NCBI GenBank assembly: GCA_900113385.1
Contig: FOPE01000025.1
Location: forward strand, 1-46,284
Direction of reading: 5' to 3'
DNA: 46,284 bases
DNA from: Lachnospiraceae bacterium C7
Lineage (GTDB): Bacteria; Bacillota; Clostridia; Lachnospirales; Lachnospiraceae
Shown here: in pieces, positions 8,117 through 15,211 of the stretch
Position numbering within the stretch: position 1 is the stretch's first letter
Layout of the letters: each line of letters opens with the position of its first letter
The notes under the pieces: model-generated
What the model was told of the DNA's origin: nothing
Seen by the model: only the letters and a program-made list of their open reading frames with translations
Database searches by the model: none
Program-made: the position numbers and the translations under genes

Positions 8117-8416
8117 TTGAGTAAGAGTAGAAGCAGAGTTGTTGCAGTAGTATTTGCTATATTTTTCGTAGCAAGTATTTTATTGTCTGTGAACTTTTCA
8201 ATTGAAAATGCACACCATAAATGTACAGGGGACAACTGCCCAATTTGTATAGAAATAGCACAAGCTATTCAGTTTGTATCTAATATCAAGACTTTGCCAA
8301 CTATGGCGGTTATTTTAAGTATTGTAGGGGTAGTCTATTTTGCAATAGAACAACTTATAGCACAAATAGATAGTACAAAGACTCTTATAACACTTAAAGT
8401 GGAGCTACTAAATTGA
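8117..8416 (+). CDS. Small membrane protein with CTGDNCPIC motif in zinc operon
   Basis: A protein of 99 residues starting at TTG; AGGAGG is eight bases upstream and overlaps an earlier in-frame GTG, which excludes that one. A membrane helix (about 7-28) is followed by a short outside loop with HHKCTGDNCPIC, a likely metal site of two His and three Cys, then a second helix (about 58-78) and a short cytoplasmic tail. It lies between the Zur-type regulator and znuA. I know of similar short proteins with HxCxGxxCxxC beside zinc transporters in Clostridia but no assigned function. A metal relay or sensor at the membrane is inference. Confidence 0.65.
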   Translation: MSKSRSRVVAVVFAIFFVASILLSVNFSIENAHHKCTGDNCPICIEIAQAIQFVSNIKTLPTMAVILSIVGVVYFAIEQLIAQIDSTKTLITLKVELLN

Positions 8417-8495
8417 CAAATACTTTCTATCTAAAACGCAATATCTAGCGTAAATTCCAAAACAAAAGGATTATAGAAAAGAGAGGATTTTTTAA

Positions 8496-9551
8496 ATGAA
8501 AAAAAATAGAATATTAATGTTATTATTAAGCTTTGCATTAATTATTGGAACTTTTGCAGGGTGTGGTACTAGTGCGTCAAAAAATAAGGTTTCCGCAGAT
8601 GACAAAAAAGCAGGAAAGCGCAGCATTGTTTGTACAACTTATCCACAGTATGATTGGGTAAAACAAGTCCTTGGTGATAAAATCAAAGATTATGACGTAA
8701 CATTGTTGATAGGTGAAGGTGTTGATTTACATAGTTACCAACCATCAGCTAGTGATGTAGCTAAAATTTCAACAGCTGACATATTTATTTATGTAGGTGG
8801 AGAATCTGATGGATGGGTTACAAAGGCTTTAAAATCAGCAGTAAACAAAAAAATGCAAGTAATTAATATGCTTGATGTTCTTGGAGATAGAGTTAAAGAG
8901 GAAGAAGTAGTAGATGGAATGCAACATAGTGAACATCACGAGGATGGTGATGAAGATGAAAAGCATGAAGATGAGCACAAAGGACATGATCACAGCGAAA
9001 AATCAGCAGGTGTTGAATATGATGAACATGTTTGGTTATCTTTAAAAAATGCTAAATTACTTGTAAAAGAAATTGAAAAAGATTTAGAAGTAGTTGATTC
9101 AAAAAACAAAGATACATTTAAACAAAATGCAAATAGTTACATCGAAAAATTAAACAAGTTAGATGGAGAGTATACTAAAGCAGTTGAAAATGAAAATAAA
9201 AAAACAGTTGTATTTGGTGACCGTTTCCCATTTAGATATTTAGTTAACGATTACAATATCAAATATTATGCAGCCTTCGTAGGATGTAGTGCAGAAACAG
9301 AAGCTAGCTTTAAAACAATTTCATTTTTAGCTAATAAAGTAGATGAAGAAAATTTAAATACAATTTTAGTTATCGAAAATTCAGATGAAAAAATTGCAAA
9401 AACAATTAAGAATAATACAAAATCAAAGGATCAAAAAATTCTTGTAATGGATTCATTACAGTCTATTACAAATGATGAGTTAAAAGGTGATTATTCATAT
9501 TTAAAAGCTATGGAAAATAACCTTAAAACTTTAAAAGAAGCATTACAATAA
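8496..9551 (+). CDS. znuA: Zinc ABC transporter substrate-binding lipoprotein
   Basis: A 351-residue cluster A-I (ZnuA/AdcA type) solute-binding protein. A lipoprotein signal peptide ends in TFAGC (lipidated C23). Metal ligands are suggested by DLHSYQPSASD (His near 78) and DEHVWLSL. Between them is a His/Asp/Glu-rich loop (about 145-172: HSEHHEDGDEDEKHEDEHKG and onward), the hallmark of zinc rather than manganese binders. It hands zinc to the ZnuBC transporter outside the membrane. It belongs to the Zur-controlled operon. Since znuB is interrupted, the protein may now lack its own permease. Confidence 0.92.
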   Translation: MKKNRILMLLLSFALIIGTFAGCGTSASKNKVSADDKKAGKRSIVCTTYPQYDWVKQVLGDKIKDYDVTLLIGEGVDLHSYQPSASDVAKISTADIFIYVGGESDGWVTKALKSAVNKKMQVINMLDVLGDRVKEEEVVDGMQHSEHHEDGDEDEKHEDEHKGHDHSEKSAGVEYDEHVWLSLKNAKLLVKEIEKDLEVVDSKNKDTFKQNANSYIEKLNKLDGEYTKAVENENKKTVVFGDRFPFRYLVNDYNIKYYAAFVGCSAETEASFKTISFLANKVDEENLNTILVIENSDEKIAKTIKNNTKSKDQKILVMDSLQSITNDELKGDYSYLKAMENNLKTLKEALQ

Positions 9552-9658
9552 AAATAAAATAAGAGACAAACAAAGACGTAAATTAGTATAAAACTAAAAA
9601 ACTAGAAAAGAACTAAAGTAATTCACAAATAACAATGAATGACAGTCAGGAGGTTTAT

Positions 9659-10372
9659 ATGTCATATATCACTTGTAGAGATTTATCATTAGGCTATGAT
9701 GGCAAAACAATAGTTTCTAATTTAAATTTTGAAATTAATAAAGGAGATTATTTATGTATTGTTGGGGAGAACGGTACAGGAAAAAGTACATTAATTAAAA
9801 CATTGCTTAATTTGCAAAGTGCCATAAGTGGTGAAATCTCACTAGGTGATGGACTTAAACCTTATGAAATAGGTTATTTGCCACAGCAGACAGTTGTGCA
9901 AAAGGATTTTCCAGCAACAGTTTGGGAAGTTGTATTATCTGGAACGCTTTCAAAAAAGGATTGGTTCCCATTTTACACAAAAGAGCAAAAAGCAAAAGCA
10001 AAAGAAAAACTTATAGAGTTAGGTATGTGGGAAATGCGAAAAAAATCCTACAAAAATCTATCTGGAGGACAACAACAAAGAGTATTACTTGCAAGAGCCT
10101 TGTGTGCTACAAGTAAAGTCATTTTGTTAGACGAACCAGTAACAGGACTAGATCCTAAGGTAACAGTAGATTTTTATAATCTACTAGAAGAAATTAACAA
10201 ACAGGGAATTACCATTATTATGGTTTCACATGATTTGTCTATATTAAAATACGCAAGTCATGTTTTACACGTTGATAGACAAAAAAGTGTATATGCTAGC
10301 ATTGATGAATATATGAATCACGATAAATGGAGAATGTTTTCAAGTGAAGTAAGTTTTAAGGAGGCACAATAA
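9659..10372 (+). CDS. znuC: Zinc ABC transporter ATP-binding protein
   Basis: A 237-residue ABC ATPase: Walker A GENGTGKST (about 37-45), signature LSGGQQQR (about 135), Walker B VILLDEP followed by VTGLDPK, and the switch His in MVSHD. It powers zinc import with ZnuB. I chose ATG 9659 (MSYITCRD) because AGGAGG is five bases upstream; a longer frame from 9635 starts before the ribosome site. Its stop overlaps the znuB start (TAATG), so the two are translationally coupled. Confidence 0.92.
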   Translation: MSYITCRDLSLGYDGKTIVSNLNFEINKGDYLCIVGENGTGKSTLIKTLLNLQSAISGEISLGDGLKPYEIGYLPQQTVVQKDFPATVWEVVLSGTLSKKDWFPFYTKEQKAKAKEKLIELGMWEMRKKSYKNLSGGQQQRVLLARALCATSKVILLDEPVTGLDPKVTVDFYNLLEEINKQGITIIMVSHDLSILKYASHVLHVDRQKSVYASIDEYMNHDKWRMFSSEVSFKEAQ

Positions 10373-11217
10373 TGTTTGATGTAATAGAAAAAATACAATA
10401 TTATATGCAGTATCCCTTTGTTAGATACGCGCTTATAGTAGGAGTTTTAGTATCATTGTGTTCCTCATTACTTGGGGTAACTTTGGTATTGAAAAGGTTT
10501 TCATTTATTGGAGATGGACTTTCACATGTAGCATTTGGTGCATTAGCAATAGCGTCAGTTTTAAAAGTTGCAGATCAGACATTGCTAATAATGCCAATTA
10601 CAATGATTGCAGCAATCTTTATTCTTAGAAGCGGATAAAATACGAGAATTAAAGGTGATGCAGCAATTGGAATGTTAGCAGTAGGTTCAATGGCTATAGG
10701 TTATTTAATAATGAATGTATTTTCAACAGCTCCTAATTTGGCAGGAGATGTATGTACAACATTATTTGGCTCTACATCAATTTTGTCACTTACAATTGAA
10801 GAAGTAAGAATTTGCGTAGTAGCATCTATATGCGTAGTTGTATTTTTCCTTCTTTTTTATAACAAAATTTTTTCAGTTACCTTTGACGAGAACTTTATGA
10901 AAGCCACAGGACAAAATGTAGATTTATACAATACAATGATAGCAATAATAACAGCAGTAATAATAGTCCTTGCTATGAATTTAGTAGGTTCACTTCTTAT
11001 TACAGCATTGCTTATTTTTCCAGCAATTTCATCTATGAGATTATTTAATAGCTTTAAATCGGTAATAATCTTTTCTGCATTTATTTCGATTTTTGGAGCA
11101 GTTACAGGAATACTTGCATCTATACTTGCAGGAACTCCAGTAGGTTCAACAATTGTACTGGTTTACATTATTATATTTGCATTATCTCAGCTTTTTGCAA
11201 AAGTAACAGGAAAATAA
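10372..11217 (+). pseudogene. znuB: Zinc ABC transporter permease with in-frame stop
   Basis: A ZnuB-type permease of normal length (about 281 codons) carrying one TAA at 10636-10638. The frame, homology and membrane helices continue unchanged after it (…FILRSG, stop, NTRIKGDAAIGMLAVGS…). The first part covers 88 residues with GDGLSHVAFGALA; the second has the remaining helices, with VGSLLITALLIFPAISSMR. No ribosome site precedes the ATG at 10672, so a split but functional protein is unlikely. Either a recent nonsense mutation or a base-call error; the decay of the next two genes favours mutation. Confidence 0.85.
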
Positions 11218-11219
11218 AG

Positions 11220-11336
11220 CAAGGTGTAGAAAACGATGAAATGATTATTACTGGAGAATTCCATGCCTATAAAAGTGAAGATGGTTCGCAGGTATATGGA
11301 AGGATAGAAAATGCAAAACCAGAAGAAGCAAAATAA
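11220..11336 (+). pseudogene. C-terminal remnant of an unidentified gene
   Basis: In the frame starting at 11220 the DNA reads GVENDEMIITGEFHAYKSED and then GSQVYGRIENAKPEEAK before TAA at 11334. This has protein-like composition and no start codon with a ribosome site. It begins immediately after the znuB stop, which suggests a deletion removed the front of the gene. It looks like the end of a small beta-rich domain; I cannot name the family (a YcgQ/DUF1980-type protein is a weak guess from zinc-operon context). Confidence 0.5.
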
Positions 11337-11535
11337 AAAGGGTAAAACCTTAGAAAAAGTACCAGTTACAATGATTACAGGTTATCTTGGGTCAGGAAAG
11401 ACAACACTTATGAATGAAGTGCTAGATGATTGGGATGAAAAATACGGTGATAGAATGAACCAGATTGTTTTTATTGGACGTGGATATGACAAAGAAAAAA
11501 TCATAAATAAACTTAAAGGGTGCCATATTTCATAG
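11311..11535 (+). pseudogene. COG0523 (CobW-like) GTPase with internal deletion
   Basis: A 74-residue frame. Residues 17-32 (VPVTMITGYLGSGKTTL) are the N-terminus and Walker A of a COG0523 metallochaperone GTPase. From about residue 45 (WDEKYGDRMNQIVFIGRGYD) it matches the C-terminal end of the same family. Full-length members are about 300-400 residues, so the middle (Walker B, CxCC zinc motif, NKxD) is missing by an in-frame deletion. GGAAGG before the ATG shows the original start survives. COG0523 proteins are typical Zur-regulated zinc chaperones, which fits the operon. The remnant cannot be a working GTPase. Confidence 0.75.
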
Positions 11536-11571
11536 AAATGTGGTAAAGTATATATAGTGTAAAGAGATTAG

Positions 11572-11609
11572 TAGGCTAGGAAATATAAGTTTCCTAGCCT
11601 AAATTTTTT
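11572..11609 (+). terminator. Terminator of the zinc operon
   Basis: TAGGCTAGGAAA and TTTCCTAGCCTA form a perfect 12-bp stem with a six-base loop, followed by AATTTTTT. It closes the zinc locus 36 bases after the COG0523 remnant. Confidence 0.9.
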
Positions 11610-11640
11610 GACTAACTCATAGATAAAGAAAGTGAGAAAT

Positions 11641-12051
11641 ATGGTAAGAACAATAGTAAAAGACGTTTTATTTTTAAGACAAAAGGCAGAACCTGCCACA
11701 AAAGCAGATATTGGAATTTGCATGGATTTGCTAGATACTTTAAAAGCAAATGAAGCACATTGTGTAGGTATGGCAGCAAATATGATTGGAGAAAAAAAGG
11801 CTATTATAGTTGTAAATATGACATTTACTAATGTAATAATGAACAATCCAAAAATTATTTCAAAATCAAAGCCATTTGAAACAGAGGAAGGTTGCTTGTC
11901 TCTTACAGGTACAAGAAAGACAACTCGTTTTACAGATATAGAAGTAGAATATTATGACATAAACTGGAATAAACAACGCCAAAAATATACAGGTTGGATA
12001 GCTCAAATTATTCAACACGAATGTGATCATTTAGATGGCATTATTATATAA
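11641..12051 (+). CDS. def: Peptide deformylase
   Basis: A metalloenzyme of 136 residues that removes formyl from nascent protein N-termini. All three motifs are present but slightly varied: GMAANMIG (43-50; usual GxGLAAxQ), EEGCLSL (about 82-88, with the metal Cys) and QHECDHLDG (about 125-133, with two metal His and the catalytic Glu). The family usually has Gln in motif I where Asn stands here, so this is a short, divergent form; a housekeeping copy may exist elsewhere. The ATG at 11641 is preferred to the GTG at 11632; the ribosome site is weak. Confidence 0.88.
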   Translation: MVRTIVKDVLFLRQKAEPATKADIGICMDLLDTLKANEAHCVGMAANMIGEKKAIIVVNMTFTNVIMNNPKIISKSKPFETEEGCLSLTGTRKTTRFTDIEVEYYDINWNKQRQKYTGWIAQIIQHECDHLDGIII

Positions 12052-12078
12052 TTTAGATATACGATTGGAGTAATAAGA

Positions 12079-12879
12079 ATGAAGTTAACTATGTTAGGAA
12101 CTGGAAATGCACTAGTAACAGAGTGCTATAATACATGTTTTGTAATCTCAGATAAGGACAAGCACTTTATGATTGATGGAGGCGGCGGAAATGCAGTACT
12201 TTATCAATTGAAACAGGCAGGACTTAATTGGATGGATATGCGTGATATTTTTGTAACACATAAACATCTAGATCATATTCTAGGAGCAGTTTGGATGGTA
12301 AGAATGATTTGCCAATATATGAATCAGGGGTCATATGAAGGTGAAGCAAGAATTTATGGCCACGAAGAAGTTATTGATATTCTTAGAAAAATGGGTATGA
12401 AATTATTGCCAAAAAAACAGTCTAGATTTATAGATGATAGACTTCACTTAATAGTTGTAGAAGATGGTGATAAAGCTGAAATTATGGGACATGAAGTAAC
12501 ATTTTTTGACATAGGTTCCACAAAGGCAAAACAATTTGGATTTACATTTGACATGGGCAGTGGAGAAAAACTTACATGTTGTGGAGATGAACCATATAAT
12601 GAAATTGAAGAAAAATATGCAAGAGATAGCAAATGGCTTTTACATGAAGCATTTTGCCTATATGGAGAGCGAGATATTTTTAATCCATACGAAAAACACC
12701 ATTCAACAGTAAAAGATGCATGTGAATTAGCCGAGACATTAAATGTAGAAAACGTTATTTTATATCATACAGAAGACAAAAATATTGCTAAACGAAAAGA
12801 ATTATATATGGCAGAAGGAAAAGAATTTTACCATGGCAATTTGTTTGTGCCTGATGATTTGGAAGTTATTGAATTATAG
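12079..12879 (+). CDS. MBL-fold metallo-hydrolase, RNase Z-like
   Basis: A 266-residue metallo-beta-lactamase fold protein with TMLGTGNAL at the start, the zinc motif THKHLDHILG (about 60-70), CCGDEP (the later Asp ligand) and a final His (ILYHTED). LLHEAFCL and HHSTVKDACELAE are as in RNase Z/ElaC and arylsulfatase-like relatives. It could be a tRNA 3' processing-like nuclease or a phosphodiesterase; the exact substrate is not readable. GGAG precedes the ATG. It is 27 bases after def and may be cotranscribed with it. Confidence 0.85.
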   Translation: MKLTMLGTGNALVTECYNTCFVISDKDKHFMIDGGGGNAVLYQLKQAGLNWMDMRDIFVTHKHLDHILGAVWMVRMICQYMNQGSYEGEARIYGHEEVIDILRKMGMKLLPKKQSRFIDDRLHLIVVEDGDKAEIMGHEVTFFDIGSTKAKQFGFTFDMGSGEKLTCCGDEPYNEIEEKYARDSKWLLHEAFCLYGERDIFNPYEKHHSTVKDACELAETLNVENVILYHTEDKNIAKRKELYMAEGKEFYHGNLFVPDDLEVIEL

Positions 12880-12913
12880 TTTATAAATGCAATTATAAGA
12901 AGGAGGATTTTTT

Positions 12914-13759
12914 ATGGGGATTAAAAACAAGAAGGGATTAGCTTTATTAGATGGTTTTAAAATTGGAATATTAGCAGGAACTATGGTGATTACATTAGGG
13001 GCATGTGCAGATAGTTCTAGCGCACAAAAAGAAAATACTCAAAAACAGACTACTCAAACTACTGAGAAAAAGAATGCTAAGGCATCTGATACTAATAAAG
13101 CAAAAGAATCAGAACAGGAAGACACAGAATTTAATAAAAAAGCGACTAAAGCGTACAAAGATTTGTTAGTGGAATTGCATGACAAACAAACTCTTGAAGG
13201 CAAAAAAGTAGAATTTGATCCAGCTACATCAGATATTGAATATAATGAATTTGCAATAACTGATATTAATGGTGACGGCAAAAAAGATTTGATTTTAGTT
13301 TACAATACAGCCAGTGAAATAGGCGTTTTCGGAAAAGTGTATGGTTATGATGAAAAAACTAATTCTCTAAAAAGTAAAGTAGTATGTGGTCCAAATATGC
13401 ATTTTTACGAAAATGGTGCTCTTAGAGATGAATTACCAAAATCAGAGAATGCTTCAGAGAAGGTAATTTGGCCATTTGGCTTGTGGAAATATGATAAAAC
13501 TAAAGATGAATATGAAAAAATTGCCTATGTGTCAGCAAGAAACAGCGAAGAGGGAGAACTAGGTTCTGAAGACTTAGAAGAATTTCCTACAGACATTGAT
13601 GCAGATGGCAATGGAATCGTCTACAAAATAAGTGAAGACGATGAAAATTATCATTATTTAGATGATAAGGGCTACAATGAATGGATTAACAGTTATCTAG
13701 GTTCTGGAAAGGAAAAGAAAATAGATTATAGCAAGCTTACAGCAGAAAACATAAAATAA
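12914..13759 (+). CDS. Lipoprotein with EF-hand-like repeat, function unknown
   Basis: A protein of 281 residues. The signal peptide ends in the lipobox TLGAC (C31), followed by a Ser/Gln/Thr/Lys-rich linker to about residue 75. A short acidic calcium-type loop reads TDINGDGKKDLILVYN (about 116-131), like VCBS/FG-GAP or dockerin-type loops, and a second acidic stretch follows near 230 (DIDADGNGI). The family is common in Lachnospiraceae surface lipoproteins, with no known role. AGGAGG supports the ATG. It ends in an AT-rich repeat tract and a shared terminator. Confidence 0.75.
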   Translation: MGIKNKKGLALLDGFKIGILAGTMVITLGACADSSSAQKENTQKQTTQTTEKKNAKASDTNKAKESEQEDTEFNKKATKAYKDLLVELHDKQTLEGKKVEFDPATSDIEYNEFAITDINGDGKKDLILVYNTASEIGVFGKVYGYDEKTNSLKSKVVCGPNMHFYENGALRDELPKSENASEKVIWPFGLWKYDKTKDEYEKIAYVSARNSEEGELGSEDLEEFPTDIDADGNGIVYKISEDDENYHYLDDKGYNEWINSYLGSGKEKKIDYSKLTAENIK

Positions 13760-13762
13760 ATG

Positions 13763-13836
13763 CTATGCAATAAAAAAACTATGCAATAAAAAACTATGCA
13801 ATAAAAAACTATGCAATAAAAATATGCAATAAAAAT
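13763..13836 (+). repeat. Five tandem copies of a TATGCAATAAAAA unit
   Basis: CTATGCAATAAAAA(A) repeats at 13763, 13779, 13794 and 13809, and a shortened copy TATGCAATAAAAA follows near 13824. Units are 13-16 bases. It lies directly after the lipoprotein stop. Probably slippage-generated and a candidate variable-number repeat. Confidence 0.8.
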
Positions 13837-13878
13837 GCTGTATATATAGATATAAATTCTATTAAAAGTAAAAAAACG

Positions 13879-13920
13879 AAAAAGCACTGTATACCAAATC
13901 AGGTAATACAGTGTTTTTTA
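13879..13920. terminator. Bidirectional terminator between lipoprotein and GDPD genes
   Basis: CACTGTATACC pairs with GGTAATACAGTG (one bulged A), with A-rich left and T-rich right flanks, so it can end both convergent transcripts. Confidence 0.85.
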
Positions 13921-13928
13921 TTATAAAA

Positions 13929-14693
13929 TTAATCACAATTTTTTGCTATATCAAGGCATATGTCAGGGTAATTTGTAATAATGGCGTTAACCTTCATTTT
14001 GTTACAATATTCCATATATTCTTTTTCATTAACAGTCCATACATTAACATCAAGTCCTTTTTGGTTAGAATCTTCCATATAATTAGGAAACTGTAAGTTG
14101 TAAAGAGCAGGATGAAGAGCATCTCCACCATTTGATTTGCAATAAGAAGCTACGTCAATAGGGCCATCAGCATATAAAAAACCTACATAGGCTTCAGGTT
14201 GTAATTCTTTTATTTTGCGACAACTATAATGGTTAAATGATGAGTATAAAACTTGTGATTCCATGTTCATTTCTTTAGTTAGATCAAGAACTTTTTCTTC
14301 AATGCCTGTATAGAAAACAATTCCAGTTTTCAATTCGACATTGATAGTAAGATTGGTAGGTTTAAAAAGTTCGTATACTTCCCTAAGAGTAGGAATTTTA
14401 CAATTCTTATATTCAGGAAATTTATCTTTACTATTAAAATTAAAATTACAGAGTTCTTTATAAGTATAATCTTTTACCCAACCTGTTCCATTACTTGTTC
14501 TATCTATTTTTTCATCATGTATTACAACCAAAACTTGATCTTTTGTAAGTTGAACATCTAATTCAACACCATCGGCACCAAGGTCAATAGCTTTTTGGAA
14601 GGCTTCAATAGTGTTTTCAGGTGCATAACCACAAGCACCTCTATGAGCCCAAACTAAAGTACGTGTTTTTTTTCTGAAATTTGAATAATCCAA
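13929..14693 (-). CDS. Glycerophosphodiester phosphodiesterase
   Basis: A protein of 254 residues starting at TTG, with AGGAGG seven bases upstream. It has WAHRGACGYAPENTIEAF (catalytic His, metal Glu), GVELDVQLTKD and VIHDEKIDRT near 17-62, then VELKTG, the standard GDPD layout. It hydrolyses glycerophosphodiesters to glycerol 3-phosphate and an alcohol. No signal peptide is visible, so it is cytoplasmic (UgpQ-like). Its upstream region holds a promoter candidate of its own (TTGAAA…TAATCT) and, further up, an attenuator-like hairpin on the same strand, so expression may be controlled by readthrough. Confidence 0.92.
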   Translation of the reverse strand: MDYSNFRKKTRTLVWAHRGACGYAPENTIEAFQKAIDLGADGVELDVQLTKDQVLVVIHDEKIDRTSNGTGWVKDYTYKELCNFNFNSKDKFPEYKNCKIPTLREVYELFKPTNLTINVELKTGIVFYTGIEEKVLDLTKEMNMESQVLYSSFNHYSCRKIKELQPEAYVGFLYADGPIDVASYCKSNGGDALHPALYNLQFPNYMEDSNQKGLDVNVWTVNEKEYMEYCNKMKVNAIITNYPDICLDIAKNCD

Positions 14694-14821
14694 AAAGATT
14701 CCTCCTTTTATTGTTTTATAAAATAAGATTAAAACTCTTTTAACTATTTTTCAAGGTTAAAAGAAGAGGTACTTGAAATAAAAAATAAATCAGAAAAATG
14801 TAATGAAATCCACAAAAAATG

Positions 14822-14882
14822 AAAAAATAAAAGACGCTATCAACATTATCTCCTAGGACTTAACGATAATGTGGATAACGTC
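14822..14882 (-). terminator. Minus-strand terminator/attenuator upstream of the GDPD gene
   Basis: Arms 14833-14849 and 14866-14882 pair at 15 of 17 positions. On the minus strand the stem is followed by TTTTATTTTTT, a proper intrinsic terminator. It stops transcription about 130 bases before the GDPD start. The run AAAGACG at 14925-14931 (minus strand) could pair with the terminator's own 3' arm and tail (CGTCTTT), giving an antiterminated state. A second strong hairpin (14888-14921) lies between them. Confidence 0.6.
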
Positions 14883-14956
14883 CTTTGATACTAACTAATT
14901 GGTTGATAATTAGTTTAGTATTTACGTCTTTGTCTTTATATTATTTTTACGGTGCG
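14830..14956 (-). ncRNA. Candidate leader RNA or small RNA of about 130 nt
   Basis: A minus-strand promoter (14963-14991), two strong hairpins and a U-rich terminator define a self-contained transcript. Alternative pairings compete for the terminator arm. It matches no riboswitch class I recognise. It could be a cis-acting leader of the GDPD gene (compare the antiterminator control of glp genes by GlpP in Bacillus) or a free small RNA. Confidence 0.45.
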
Positions 14957-14962
14957 TTGTCT

Positions 14963-14991
14963 ATCTTATCAAATTTCAAAGCATTTTGCAA
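14963..14991 (-). promoter_or_regulatory. Minus-strand promoter for the leader/small RNA
   Basis: Read on the minus strand: TTGCAA, a 17-base spacer and TAAGAT, with a start near 14956. It is placed to give a transcript ending at the 14822-14882 terminator or continuing into the GDPD gene. Confidence 0.5.
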
Positions 14992-15025
14992 ATAAAATTT
15001 TTATAAAATTTAATAAATTTTTTTT

Positions 15026-15052
15026 GAAATGTCAACAACCATATTCCGATAT
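15026..15052 (+). promoter_or_regulatory. Sigma-28 (SigD)-like promoter for the chemotaxis receptor
   Basis: GAAA, a 16-base spacer and CCGATAT, close to the flagellar sigma consensus TAAA-N15-GCCGATAT. It would give a leader of about 150 bases that contains repeat element copy 2. Chemoreceptors are classic sigma-28 targets. The rest of 14694-15211 is non-coding. Confidence 0.5.
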
Positions 15053-15140
15053 AGAATTTGAGTGTGTTTGCAGTACTATATAGTGTTTTTTAATAGCGAC
15101 AAATGTGGATTATAAAATTTATTTTTTGAAAAATAAATAT

Positions 15141-15200
15141 ATCTCAGACGAGATGCCCTTGTATCTAAGCAAAGAGTAGGCAGGGAGCGAGACTTGAATG
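15141..15200 (+). repeat. Unidentified intergenic element, copy 2 (receptor leader)
   Basis: Blocks AGACGAG (15146), TAAGCAAA (15166) and GCGAGACTTGA (15187). The distance from A to B is 20 bases, as in copy 1. The sequence between B and C is shorter than in the other copies and lacks the left half of the 3' hairpin. It ends at the ribosome site of the receptor gene, so it lies in the 5' UTR. Confidence 0.55.
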
Positions 15201-15211
15201 GAGGAAAAAAC

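Noticed and set aside
10672-11217. Second half of znuB as a separate functional gene
   Set aside because: It is in the same frame as the first half, has no ribosome site near the ATG, and continues the permease homology without a gap.
13911-14096. Plus-strand frame of 61 residues after the lipoprotein gene
   Set aside because: It begins inside the terminator and is antisense to the GDPD C-terminus.
15141-15200. GEMM-I riboswitch in the chemoreceptor leader
   Set aside because: AGTAGGCAGGGAG looks slightly like the GEMM 3' helix, but the conserved core and spacing do not match, and the same element follows pckA in a 3' UTR.
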